This document shows, piece after piece, positions 24,579 through 32,237 of a stretch of DNA of 38,896 bases (its first letter is position 1; the number at the start of each line of letters is the position of its first letter). The notes under the pieces were generated by a model that worked only from the letters and a program-made list of their open reading frames with translations, ran no database searches and was not told the DNA's origin. The stretch covers positions 1 through 38,896 of the forward strand of contig CAIOCT010000122.1 of assembly GCA_903856725.1 (NCBI GenBank). The letters are read 5' to 3'. The DNA comes from an uncultured Verrucomicrobiota bacterium. GTDB taxonomy: Bacteria; Verrucomicrobiota; Verrucomicrobiia; Opitutales; Opitutaceae. Made by a program: the position numbers and the translations under genes.

Positions 24579-24590
24579 CAAAAGCTTTTG
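24579..24590. promoter_or_regulatory. 12-bp palindrome in the flagellin leader
   Basis: CAAAAGCTTTTG is a perfect palindrome lying within the predicted 5' leader of the first flagellin, about 17 bases downstream of the -10 element. It could be a protein binding site close to the transcription start or part of a leader structure. Confidence 0.35.
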
Positions 24591-24605
24591 CTCCTGACAA
24601 GGAGA

Positions 24606-24632
24606 GTATCGGCGCAGCCTAAAAATAACTTA
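24606..24632 (-). promoter_or_regulatory. Sigma-28 (FliA-type) promoter for the first flagellin
   Basis: On the minus strand: -35 TAAGTTAT (24625-24632, 5 of 8 to TAAAGTTT, with the TAA core kept), an 11-base spacer, -10 GCCGATAC (24606-24613, 7 of 8). It would give a leader of about 95 bases. Flagellin genes are the classic sigma-28 targets, and the flgM and fliD promoters in this window have the same geometry. Confidence 0.7.
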
Positions 24633-25209
24633 TAGAAATTTTAAAAATAATTTCGCACGACGTTACGCACACGCCCACCGCGTCTTTTCCAGCGCGTTTC
24701 CCCAGTGAAAACTTGCTCAGTAATTTTTTAAGTAATTTAAATTTCTCCCCTCAGACGATCGTCTCCTTAAAAATATCTAAGAGAAATTCCGCGCACCGCT
24801 CAGCACTCCGACGCTCGGTTTGTAATATATTATATTACAAACCGCGCACCGCTCCACTCCCTCAACCACGGGCGCCCACGGCTCTGCTGGCCCAGATCAC
24901 GCGCGCTGTTTGTAACATAATATATTACAAACCGCTCGCCGCTCCACTCGCTCAACCACGGGTGCCCACGACCCTGCTGGCCTAGATCACGCGCTCGGTT
25001 TGTAACATAATATGTTACAAACCGAGCGCCGTGGGATGAATTTCTGGGCTAATGGAGTGGGCGGTGATGTGCTTGGCGTGCACTGGCGGAGGCAGTGGAC
25101 TCAATCGGGTCAGGAAAGGGCTCAATCGGGTTAATTTTGCGTCGATGAGAAGAGACGTTGGTAGTCGGGGGCGCACCTCCGTGCTTCGACCGCGTATTTT
25201 AATACTAAC
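24633..25209. other. Long intergenic region with palindrome array, upstream of HDOD and flagellin genes
   Basis: This non-coding region separates the leftward flagellin promoter from the rightward HDOD gene. 24633-24810 is AT-rich with short repeats (AGTAATTT twice near 24719-24740). 24816-25029 carries the palindrome array described separately. Around 25098-25136 a GGGCTCAATCGGGT-like sequence occurs twice. No convincing promoter for the HDOD gene was recognised. Confidence 0.6.
24816..25029. repeat. Three long palindromes at exact 90-bp spacing
   Basis: Palindromes are centred on 24830, 24920 and 25010. Each has the core GTTTGTAAYATA, one central base, and its complement. Copy 1 is perfect over 14-base arms (24816-24844). 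Copy 2 has one mismatch in its 12-base core arms (24908-24932). Copy 3 is perfect over 19-base arms (24991-25029). The 60-bp spacers are also repeated (they share CTCAACCACGGG and AGATCACGCGC), so the whole is a 90-bp tandem repeat. The inner base pair is T-A in copy 1, C-A in copy 2 and C-G in copy 3, which is a compensatory change. Confidence 0.9.
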
Positions 25210-26139
25210 ATGTCATCTTTTGCTCCTGCTCTCATCATGGCCGGTCCCTATTCTGACGCAGAAATCAAGCGCCGGGTTGAAAGCTGCCCTAAGCTAGCTT
25301 CCCTGCAGTCGATCAACCGGGCGCTCCGGGAATTGTTAAATTCCGATCACAGCCTCAATTCGCAAATCGCTGAAATCATCCGCCGTGATCCTTCCCTCTC
25401 GGCACGACTGTTGCGCATGGTTAATTCGGTTTATTTTGGAAACTCTGCTCGCATCAGTAATATTGAAGAAGCCGTCTTCTTTCTCGGCCTCCGCCAAATC
25501 CGCGAACTCTCCACCGCAACGCCCGTTATTGAAGAGATGCAAAGTCTGCATCCAGGAAAGCCGGGGCAAAAAGCCCTGCCCTGGATGGAACTCTGGCAGC
25601 ACAGCATCGCGACGGCGGCCCTCACCCGAGAAATTCTATTATCAACCCAGATCGCGGTTGATGACGACACCGACTATTTGGCTGGGCTGCTACACAACGT
25701 CGGGAAGGTAGTCATCGCCTACGCCTTCCCCCAAGAACTACAGACCATTATGACCACCGCCTGCGCCGATCCGGCCGCAGTCTGCGCCCTTGAGCGCGAA
25801 CTCATTGGCTGGGATCACGCTCGTATTGGATCTTATTATCTTAACCGCCACCAGTTGTCGGAAGAAATTACCTGCGCGGTCCTTTATCATCACGAGCCTG
25901 AGCTTGCCCCGCGGCACCAACTGTTTGCGGCCGCTGTTCAAATCGCGGACTATCTGGTACGTCACACGGGCATTTCCGGTGGTTTTGAATTAATTGACCC
26001 AATCGCACCTGGCGCGTGGGAAAAATTGTGTGGCTGGCAAACGCTCTATGGTACCGAGGCCAATGAAACAGCCCTCGCCCGCGCTCACCTCGCTAATGCC
26101 GTACAACGTCTACCCAAGATGCTAAAAGACTTGGGCTAA
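25210..26139 (+). CDS. HDOD domain protein
   Basis: HDOD proteins are HD-fold signalling proteins without the catalytic metal site, often tied to motility, chemotaxis or c-di-GMP circuits. The 309-residue product shows IAEIIRRDPSLSARLLRMVN then SVYFG, ISNIEEAVFFLGLRQIREL, YLAGLLHNVGKVVIAYAFP, and CAVLYHHEPE, all typical of the family. It is a stand-alone HDOD domain. Alternative start: ATG at 25237. It lies across the palindrome array from the flagellin genes and ends 19 bases from a convergent gene. Confidence 0.9.
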   Translation: MSSFAPALIMAGPYSDAEIKRRVESCPKLASLQSINRALRELLNSDHSLNSQIAEIIRRDPSLSARLLRMVNSVYFGNSARISNIEEAVFFLGLRQIRELSTATPVIEEMQSLHPGKPGQKALPWMELWQHSIATAALTREILLSTQIAVDDDTDYLAGLLHNVGKVVIAYAFPQELQTIMTTACADPAAVCALERELIGWDHARIGSYYLNRHQLSEEITCAVLYHHEPELAPRHQLFAAAVQIADYLVRHTGISGGFELIDPIAPGAWEKLCGWQTLYGTEANETALARAHLANAVQRLPKMLKDLG

Positions 26140-26158
26140 CCCATCCCGATCGCAGGAC

Positions 26159-26572
26159 TTAAGCGGTCGCCGCCATGACGGATTCAGGGGAAAAATCCTC
26201 TGGAGCGGACGTGACTTCTATCATCGCCGGTTTTCCCTCAATCCACTTACGAGCGATCTGGCTCGCCTCATTCTGCCAATTGATCTCCGGCTTGGCATAA
26301 ATAGCATAAGCAGAGGTGCTCTCAGTACCTTCCCAGCTTAGATTGGCTTTCAGGCAAAGCGACCCATCAGCCAAAGTAAAACTCTGCAGCAAAATCGCGC
26401 CGCGCGTTTCGACCAGCTCGGCCACGGAATAGGCGGCCAACGTCAGTCGCGCGAGCCCTTGATTAAAATTAATCAAACGCTGCGTATCCCAACGACCGCC
26501 CACGGGGGCCGTCTGTGCAGTGATCAAGGCACGTTCGATTTCAGTTAAAAAGGAAAGGAGGCGATTTGACAT
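26159..26572 (-). CDS. Hypothetical protein
   Basis: I do not recognise this gene. From the ATG at 26572 it encodes 137 residues; a start at 26653 would give 164. It appears soluble, with an N-terminal amphipathic helix (NRLLSFLTEIERALI). The middle has mixed strands (GAILLQSFTLADGSLCLKAN) and the tail is Ser/Pro-rich. There is no signal peptide or membrane helix. It is convergent with the HDOD gene and divergent from a receiver-domain gene, so it may belong to the same regulatory island. Codon use looks like its neighbours. Confidence 0.6.
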   Translation of the reverse strand: MSNRLLSFLTEIERALITAQTAPVGGRWDTQRLINFNQGLARLTLAAYSVAELVETRGAILLQSFTLADGSLCLKANLSWEGTESTSAYAIYAKPEINWQNEASQIARKWIEGKPAMIEVTSAPEDFSPESVMAATA

Positions 26573-26679
26573 GAGTGCGGCGATTGAGGGTTCACCTCGG
26601 TTATCGACTAAAAAAACGTTACCTTGAGTAGATTTTACTAAAGGCCGTCGCACCCGTGTCGTAAGACCCTACCATCACT

Positions 26680-27105
26680 GTGCCGAATTTACCCCCATCG
26701 ACCACGGTTCCTCCATCAGCCGCTCCACCACTCACCGGCAAGCTGTTGCTGCTTGTTGAGGATGAAGATTTTATTGCAGAATTACTGATCATTTGGCTAG
26801 CAGGCCTCGGCGCCAAAATTCTCTGGGCAAAAAATGGCCAAACCGGCCTGGCCTTACTCGCCAGTCACGGAGAAAAAATCAATCTGGTCATCGCTGATTT
26901 TGGCCTCCCCGACATGAATGGCGGCAACCTGTGCGCCCAACTTCGGGCCGTGCAGCCGCGCCTACCCGTGCTCCTCACGAGCGGCCGTTACCAGCGCGAA
27001 GCTGAAGCCCATTTGGCGCTGACCGGCCCCACTTATTTCATTCAAAAGCCCTACTCAGTCCACGCGATCCTAACCAAGCTGCTCCAGTTACTCGCGGTGA
27101 CCTAA
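26680..27105 (+). CDS. Stand-alone receiver domain response regulator
   Basis: The 141-residue product starts at a GTG, with a Pro-rich N-terminus of about 20 residues and a single receiver domain: LLLVEDEDF (acidic pair near 27-28), phosphoacceptor Asp73 in VIADFGLPDMNGG, Thr100/Ser101 in LLTSGRYQ, and Lys123 in FIQKPYS. All phosphotransfer residues are in place. There is no output domain, so it probably acts by protein-protein contact or as a phosphorelay step, perhaps with the hybrid kinase encoded at 16731-18650 (inference). Confidence 0.88.
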   Translation: MPNLPPSTTVPPSAAPPLTGKLLLLVEDEDFIAELLIIWLAGLGAKILWAKNGQTGLALLASHGEKINLVIADFGLPDMNGGNLCAQLRAVQPRLPVLLTSGRYQREAEAHLALTGPTYFIQKPYSVHAILTKLLQLLAVT

Positions 27106-27390
27106 TCCGGCGGGCGATTTTTGCTGTGAATGTTATCTATTTGGCTAGCCCCTTACCGCCCTCCGATCAGGCGGGTGCACATGCCGCAGCGAGGCCTCCC
27201 TTGGCTTTGTCAACAGACTGCTCTAATTTGCCAATCGGGACCCGCAAACGAGGGGAAATAACTAAAATAATAAGGACAATATTTTGCTACAAAGTGCTCG
27301 CCACCGGCAATCTTGCTTGGCCTAAGTTTTGTTGATAACGCTCGCTCAGGACCGCTAGCCGTTTCTTCGCCACCGTCTCTCACGCCTTCC
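27106..27390. other. Intergenic region before the sigma-54 activator gene
   Basis: These 285 bases hold no credible gene. The stretch 27255-27295 is AT-rich and is the likeliest promoter region, but no clear -35/-10, -24/-12 or sigma-28 motif could be assigned. Confidence 0.4.
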
Positions 27391-28848
27391 ATGTCACTCT
27401 CGCTCGAAAAAATTCTTATCGTCGAAGACGAGCCTATTGTGCGGAATTTACTGACCGAGATCTTAACCCGGCGCAAATGTATCGTCCGCAGCGCCCCCAC
27501 CCTAGCGGAAGCAGAAGCCCTCCTAAGCACGGACTCGTTCGATATGATGCTGCTCGATCTCCGTCTACCCGATGGCGACGGCCAGCGGTTTCTCGAGCGG
27601 GTCACAGCCATGCCGGAACATCCCTTAGTAGTCATGATCACGGGTTATGGCACGGTTGAGTCAGCAGTCGCCTGTATGCGCGCGGGCGCCTTCGACTACG
27701 TACTGAAACCTTTCTCGCCGAGCCAAATTGATATTATTCTAAAGAAGGCGCAGGCCTACAGCCAGCTGCTCCAAGTCAATCGCTACCTCAGCAACCCCGA
27801 GGAAGCGGAAGACGGCGGGCTCGTCGGTCGCAGTCCGGCGATGCAGCGGATGCGCCAAATGATCGAGCGCGTCGCACCCACAGATGCGACCGTGCTCATC
27901 ACGGGCGAAAGTGGTACCGGCAAGGAGATGATTGCCCGCGAGCTTTACCGCGCCAGCCAGCGGCGCGGTCATCCCTTTATCAAAGTAAACTGCGCCGCGA
28001 TTTCGGAAAATTTAATCGAAAGCGAATTTTTTGGTCATGAACGTGGGGCCTTTACAGGCGCTACCGAACGCCGCGAAGGTCGCTTCGAACTAGCGAATCA
28101 AGGCACTTTGCTCCTCGACGAAGTGAGCGAAATCCCCCTCAACCTGCAGGCAAAATTACTCCGCGTGCTCCAAGAACGCGAATTTGAACGCGTCGGGGGT
28201 AATCGCACGATCAAGGTGAACGTCCGCCTTCTCGCCACCTCAAATCGCGATCTGCTCAGCTACGTGGAAAAAGGCGAATTCCGCCAAGATCTCTATTATC
28301 GCCTGAACGTCTTCCCCATTCCCGTACCCGCCTTACGCGAACGCGGCGATGATCTGCTTATCCTGGCCGAACATTTCCTGAAACGTTGCGCGCGCAAGCA
28401 CGGCATTAAGGTTAACGGTTTTGCTGACTCAGCCCGCGCGATGCTAGCCGGCTATCGCTGGCCCGGTAACGTACGCGAAATGCAAAATACGATTGAGCGC
28501 GCGGTTATTCTCACTGAATCGGGTCGACCCGTGACGTCGGCCGCCCTCGGTCTACCCGGTGATTTTTCCGCTTTTCTCCCGCCCGCCCCCCCCGAGCCAG
28601 AAATACTCACTGCACCCACTCCCGTGACCGTGAGCGCACGGACCGTGACCGATGAAGCTGGCGGGGTTTTGACAATCGCCATTCTGGAAAAACAAGCAAT
28701 TCAGGCGGCCTTGCTGCAGACGAAGAGCAATCGCACTCAGGCGGCCGCCCTGCTGGGCATCAGCATTCGGACCTTGCGCAACAAGCTGCAAGAATACCGC
28801 ACAGCGGGTTCGCCGCTTGAGGCCGAATTAGACTCCAACGAGAGCTAA
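27391..28848 (+). CDS. NtrC-family sigma-54-dependent response regulator
   Basis: From the ATG at 27391 the product has 485 residues. It has a receiver domain (phosphoacceptor Asp56 in MMLLDLRLPDG, Lys106 in YVLKPFSP) and an AAA+ domain with Walker A GESGTGKE (172-179), the sigma-54-contacting GAFTGA loop (219-224) and Walker B LLLDEVSE. A Pro-rich linker and a Fis-type helix-turn-helix (KSNRTQAAALLGISIRTLRN) complete it. Such proteins (FlrC/FleR/FlgR types) often control class II or III flagellar genes. Location in the flagellar region makes that role plausible here but it is not shown by sequence alone. Confidence 0.95.
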   Translation: MSLSLEKILIVEDEPIVRNLLTEILTRRKCIVRSAPTLAEAEALLSTDSFDMMLLDLRLPDGDGQRFLERVTAMPEHPLVVMITGYGTVESAVACMRAGAFDYVLKPFSPSQIDIILKKAQAYSQLLQVNRYLSNPEEAEDGGLVGRSPAMQRMRQMIERVAPTDATVLITGESGTGKEMIARELYRASQRRGHPFIKVNCAAISENLIESEFFGHERGAFTGATERREGRFELANQGTLLLDEVSEIPLNLQAKLLRVLQEREFERVGGNRTIKVNVRLLATSNRDLLSYVEKGEFRQDLYYRLNVFPIPVPALRERGDDLLILAEHFLKRCARKHGIKVNGFADSARAMLAGYRWPGNVREMQNTIERAVILTESGRPVTSAALGLPGDFSAFLPPAPPEPEILTAPTPVTVSARTVTDEAGGVLTIAILEKQAIQAALLQTKSNRTQAAALLGISIRTLRNKLQEYRTAGSPLEAELDSNES

Positions 28849-29014
28849 GCAGCCAGGCTCGCTGCAGACTCAAAGCAGCTGAGGGCAAGGCTCCGCCTTC
28901 GCCCAGCAAACCCTGCATTTGCTTGATGTGAGAAAATCGACGACCCCGCGCGCGTATAGCTGGAAAACCAGTTAAGTAACGGGGCGCTGAGCCGTTAATC
29001 TGTGCAGCCCAACT

Positions 29015-29395
29015 ATGCGCCCCAAGATTCTCATCGTTGATGATTCGAAAACGGTCCGACTTATCGTGCGTCAGACATTCAAGTCATTCGATTGTGAAAT
29101 TTCTGAGGCCAGCACGGGAGTCGAGGGTTGGACGACCGCCCTGCACGTTTTACCGGACCTCATTTTACTTGATGTAACCATGCCCGTGATGAGTGGCCCT
29201 GAATTGCTGCTCAAGCTCAAGGCGCACCCCACCCTCGCCGCCATCCCGATCATCATGCTGATCGTCGAACGCGGCGCTCCGACCGTCCTCCAAGCCGGTA
29301 TTCATGATCACCTGCTCAAACCTTTTCAACCCGATGCGCTCCTCGAGAAATGTCGTCGGATAATTAATTTCCAGCCGCTCATGCCCATCGGTTAA
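29015..29395 (+). CDS. CheY-like receiver protein
   Basis: This 126-residue single receiver domain has ILIVDDSKTVR, phosphoacceptor Asp53 in ILLDVTMPVMSG, and Lys102 in HLLKPFQ. The conserved Thr/Ser that normally precedes the fifth strand's end is Ile83 (IIMLIVERG), so the usual switching residue is missing. The downstream HDOD gene starts 7 bases after its stop, so the two are likely an operon and the pair could work as a split receiver-HDOD regulator. Confidence 0.9.
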   Translation: MRPKILIVDDSKTVRLIVRQTFKSFDCEISEASTGVEGWTTALHVLPDLILLDVTMPVMSGPELLLKLKAHPTLAAIPIIMLIVERGAPTVLQAGIHDHLLKPFQPDALLEKCRRIINFQPLMPIG

Positions 29396-29402
29396 CCCGC
29401 CC

Positions 29403-30293
29403 ATGATTTCCTCCGCCCCCCTCCTGCCTACCATCGATGATGTCTGTCTCGCCGCACTGCGCTTGCCGTGTTCGCCTGCTCTGCTGCCACGTTTATCCGA
29501 TGCCCTGCAAAACGAAGCGAGCACCACGGGCGACATCAGCGATATTATTCAAATCGATCCCGCCCTCGCGAGCGCGACGCTCCGCTTGGCCAATTCGGCT
29601 TATTTTGGTGGAGCGAGCAATGCCGTTGATACGGTAGAACAAGCGATCTTACGCCTAGGCGCTAAAGAAATTTATCGCCTGGCCGCCCTCGCTTTAGTCG
29701 GACGCTGGCCTGTAACCAATCAAAGTGGTTGCGAGTGGGAGCCGAGTGATTTCTCCCGCCATGCCTTGTGCAGCGCGATTGCCACCGAAGTGCTCGCCGA
29801 ACTATCTGGCCGCGTCGATCCCCAGCTGGCCTACACGGCCGGCCTTACTCATGAACTGGGTAAACTAGCGATCGCCCATTCCTGTGGAGCCTTTTTTCCC
29901 GCAGTCCGCGACCATCAAAAAAAGCATCACTGCACGTGGGAACAAGCCGAACAAGTCATCCTCGGCTACGAACACGCCCTGGTCGGCGCCCGCTTGCTAC
30001 GAGCCTGGCGATTTTCGGAAATCATGATCGCCACTTCCGAATATCAACACTGCCCCGCCCAATCGCCCCTGACGGCCCGCCCCCTTCTCGCGCATTTACA
30101 CGCCGGTCGGCTCGTGGCCGCCAGCATGGGACCAGGAATTTCGGGCGATGGCTTTTTATTTCAAGTTGATGGCCACTTTCTCCTCGAATGGAATTTCACA
30201 CCGGCTGTTCTCCAAGAGGCCATGCTGATCGCCCTCGAGCGGGCCTCCCGGCTACTCAACGAAAAATTGTCCCACGGCATTATTCAGTTTTAA
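29403..30293 (+). CDS. HDOD domain protein (second)
   Basis: This 296-residue HDOD protein shows ISDIIQIDPALASATLRLAN, SAYFGG, VEQAILRLGAKEIYRLAALA, and AGLTHELGKLAIAHS. It shares layout with the HDOD protein at 25210 but only modest identity, so it is not a recent copy. It is probably cotranscribed with the CheY-like gene before it. The likely role is signal relay in motility or c-di-GMP circuits (inference from family). The HD-like HE/LGK signature (THELGK) lacks the paired metal ligands of active HD enzymes. Confidence 0.9.
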   Translation: MISSAPLLPTIDDVCLAALRLPCSPALLPRLSDALQNEASTTGDISDIIQIDPALASATLRLANSAYFGGASNAVDTVEQAILRLGAKEIYRLAALALVGRWPVTNQSGCEWEPSDFSRHALCSAIATEVLAELSGRVDPQLAYTAGLTHELGKLAIAHSCGAFFPAVRDHQKKHHCTWEQAEQVILGYEHALVGARLLRAWRFSEIMIATSEYQHCPAQSPLTARPLLAHLHAGRLVAASMGPGISGDGFLFQVDGHFLLEWNFTPAVLQEAMLIALERASRLLNEKLSHGIIQF

Positions 30294-30359
30294 AAAACAC
30301 CCGACCGCATCGAGGGAATTGTAGTTTGCCAGTCCGCAGCAGAGAGCCATCATTAACTC

Positions 30360-30842
30360 ATGCTGTGGCTGCGATTTAATTTAGGTTTCCTCTGCGGGTT
30401 GCTCGTCTTGAGCCACTGCCCCCTCCGCGCCGCGGTACCGCTGGCAACGCCAACTTGGAATCAAGTCGCGATCGCGCCTATGCAGACCTCCATTTATGTG
30501 GGCAGCGTGAGCCTGACTTCGGGGTTATTTGTGCGCCACGGCTCTGCGATTGCCACTACCTACGAAGCTAAAGTGCGGCCGTGGTTTTTCTGGGGCGAAA
30601 CCGGCGTGATTAATATCAGTATCCCAGAGCTCGATCTCGCGCGATTGGCCCAAGGTGAATCAATTAATTTTACGGGTTCAGCGACTAATCATAAAAACAA
30701 GCTGCGCTCAGTGACGGGCCGCGCCCAGCCGATTGATGCCACCACCGGTAAAATCAAGGTTCGGATTAAGGCCGATGGCGTTGAGCTGATCTTCAACTCA
30801 ACTTATCGCTTCAGCCTAAATCCCACGAGGCCCCCCTCCTGA
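30360..30842 (+). CDS. Secreted hypothetical protein
   Basis: The 160-residue product has a signal peptide (hydrophobic 7-19, ending CPLRAAVPL) and a beta-rich mature domain (TSIYVGSVSLTSGLFVRHGS, KIKVRIKADGVELIFNSTYR). The family is not recognised. There are no membrane segments after the signal, so it is periplasmic or outer-membrane-associated. It follows the HDOD gene by 66 bases and converges with the OsmC-like gene. A Cys in the signal region (HCPLRA) is not in a good lipobox. Confidence 0.7.
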   Translation: MLWLRFNLGFLCGLLVLSHCPLRAAVPLATPTWNQVAIAPMQTSIYVGSVSLTSGLFVRHGSAIATTYEAKVRPWFFWGETGVINISIPELDLARLAQGESINFTGSATNHKNKLRSVTGRAQPIDATTGKIKVRIKADGVELIFNSTYRFSLNPTRPPS

Positions 30843-30870
30843 AATTAAGCGGTCAGGGCGCGAAGCGAAG

Positions 30871-31284
30871 TTACTTAGCCCAATGAAATGTCACGGGACG
30901 AGCAATGGCCGGATGCAAACTGTGATGCACCGGGCAATTGAGGGCCGCTTGCTCTAAAATTTTGCTCGGGTCCTGGTCTTGGGTGATCGGCAACCAAACC
31001 TCCGTGGCGATCCGCACGATACGGCGCGGAAGATCTGTCGACATTTCTTTGGTCACGGCCCAGCGCAAACCGGGCAGATCAAAGCCGAGCTTGGTCCGCG
31101 CCGCGATGGCCATCGTGGTCACAAGACATGAGGCAAACGAAGCCGTGGTTAAATCAGTGGGCGAAAAAGCGAGCCCGCGGCCGTGATTATCCTTGGGCGC
31201 GTCGGTTTCAATGACTTGCTGCGAGGGCTCATGCGTCAACTGGCAGTTGAGATCGCCTTGGTAGATGCCGGTACTTTTAACCAT
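30871..31284 (-). CDS. OsmC family protein
   Basis: OsmC/Ohr proteins are thiol-dependent peroxide reductases. The 137-residue product has the two conserved cysteines in ASFASCLVTTMAIAA and ALNCPVHHSLHP and the usual N-terminal strand pattern (GDLNCQL). It is closer to the YhfA/OsmC general group than to Ohr; the substrate is unknown. It starts 15 bases after the stop of the deacetylase-like gene, so the two may be cotranscribed. Confidence 0.9.
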   Translation of the reverse strand: MVKSTGIYQGDLNCQLTHEPSQQVIETDAPKDNHGRGLAFSPTDLTTASFASCLVTTMAIAARTKLGFDLPGLRWAVTKEMSTDLPRRIVRIATEVWLPITQDQDPSKILEQAALNCPVHHSLHPAIARPVTFHWAK

Positions 31285-31299
31285 AAATAAAATGAGTAA

Positions 31300-32151
31300 T
31301 CAGGCCGTAAATTTCTTGAGGCGCTCAGCTACATCCGCGCGCAAGCGGTCGATATAACCAAGGGTATACGCCTCCACCGATAAACTCGGATCCTGAACGA
31401 GCGGAGTCAGATCCATCGCCCACGTGAGTGCACTAAACTGATCAGTCGCGTGCGGCGTATGAAAAGTAGCATTAGCCAAGCGACGGCCGGTCGTGGCGAG
31501 GTCGTAGCGTTTCCCCCCAGCAATCTGCGATTGAAAAACCGCCACCAGTTCCGCCGCCAGTTCCGGATTAGCCGAGGCATCGAGCACTTGTTTATCGGTA
31601 TCCAATAACCAATCGAGATTACGCCAGCCTTCGCACCCATAAACGCGTTGGGGGCGCTGGGCAGGCGGCAACGCCCGGAGCGCCTCCAGACTCCGCAGAA
31701 ACACCGCCACATGGGTGTCATGTTTATCCGCCGGATTATGAAGGTAAACCGTCTGCGCATTCGCGGCTGTAAGTATGGCCAATAAATCATCGCGCACGCC
31801 GACCGCCGCGGGATTTTTCACGACTGCACTGGGATGCGCGAGTTGCACGACTGCGGAAAATTTTCCGATCCGCGCCGCCGTACGCTGTTCCTCGCGGCGC
31901 ACCACCATCATTTCTTCATTGGTGAAATTTGCAAATTCGCCTGACCGGGAGCTCCCAGCGCCATCTGTCACAATCACCCCAGTGAACCAATGATCGCGCG
32001 ATTCATAGCAAGCGGCGACGCCGGGATAGGCCATAATTTCGATATCATCCTGATGCGCCGCAAGGCAAAGATGGGTAGTCCGCGTCAGCGCCGTCGCCAG
32101 CGAACTTCCGTCTGGCACAAAGCCATCAGCAGAAGGCGAAGAAAAATTCAT
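31300..32151 (-). CDS. PIG-L/LmbE family deacetylase-like protein
   Basis: These are zinc-dependent N-acetylglucosaminyl deacetylases and relatives. The 283-residue product has a family signature AHQDD, in place of AHPDD, near residue 33. It also has the second ligand region HNPADKHDTHVAV and an RREEQRTAARIG helix. The His and Asp ligands are present despite the Pro to Gln change. The substrate is unknown: it could be a sugar of cell envelope or a small thiol conjugate. It lies between OsmC-like and ymdB genes. Confidence 0.88.
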   Translation of the reverse strand: MNFSSPSADGFVPDGSSLATALTRTTHLCLAAHQDDIEIMAYPGVAACYESRDHWFTGVIVTDGAGSSRSGEFANFTNEEMMVVRREEQRTAARIGKFSAVVQLAHPSAVVKNPAAVGVRDDLLAILTAANAQTVYLHNPADKHDTHVAVFLRSLEALRALPPAQRPQRVYGCEGWRNLDWLLDTDKQVLDASANPELAAELVAVFQSQIAGGKRYDLATTGRRLANATFHTPHATDQFSALTWAMDLTPLVQDPSLSVEAYTLGYIDRLRADVAERLKKFTA

Positions 32152-32237
32152 GGAGTAGAGTTAGCCATAAAAAAGCTGAAAACCACAAAACAATAACGCG
32201 CCTCTAACCGCAACGAGAGAGCCAGCCGAGACGCCTC

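Noticed and set aside
24713-24985. Open frame of 90 codons across the palindrome array with a 30-residue repeat
   Set aside because: The repeat in the peptide is forced because the 90-bp DNA repeat is a multiple of three. There is no ribosome-binding site and the frame is explained by the palindromes.
24816-25029. CRISPR-like array
   Set aside because: Only three copies, both 'repeat' and 'spacer' parts are conserved between units, the palindromes are long, and no cas gene is nearby.
27106-27390. Sigma-54 promoter (GG-N10-GC) before the NtrC-type gene
   Set aside because: Candidate GG and GC pairs have the wrong spacing.
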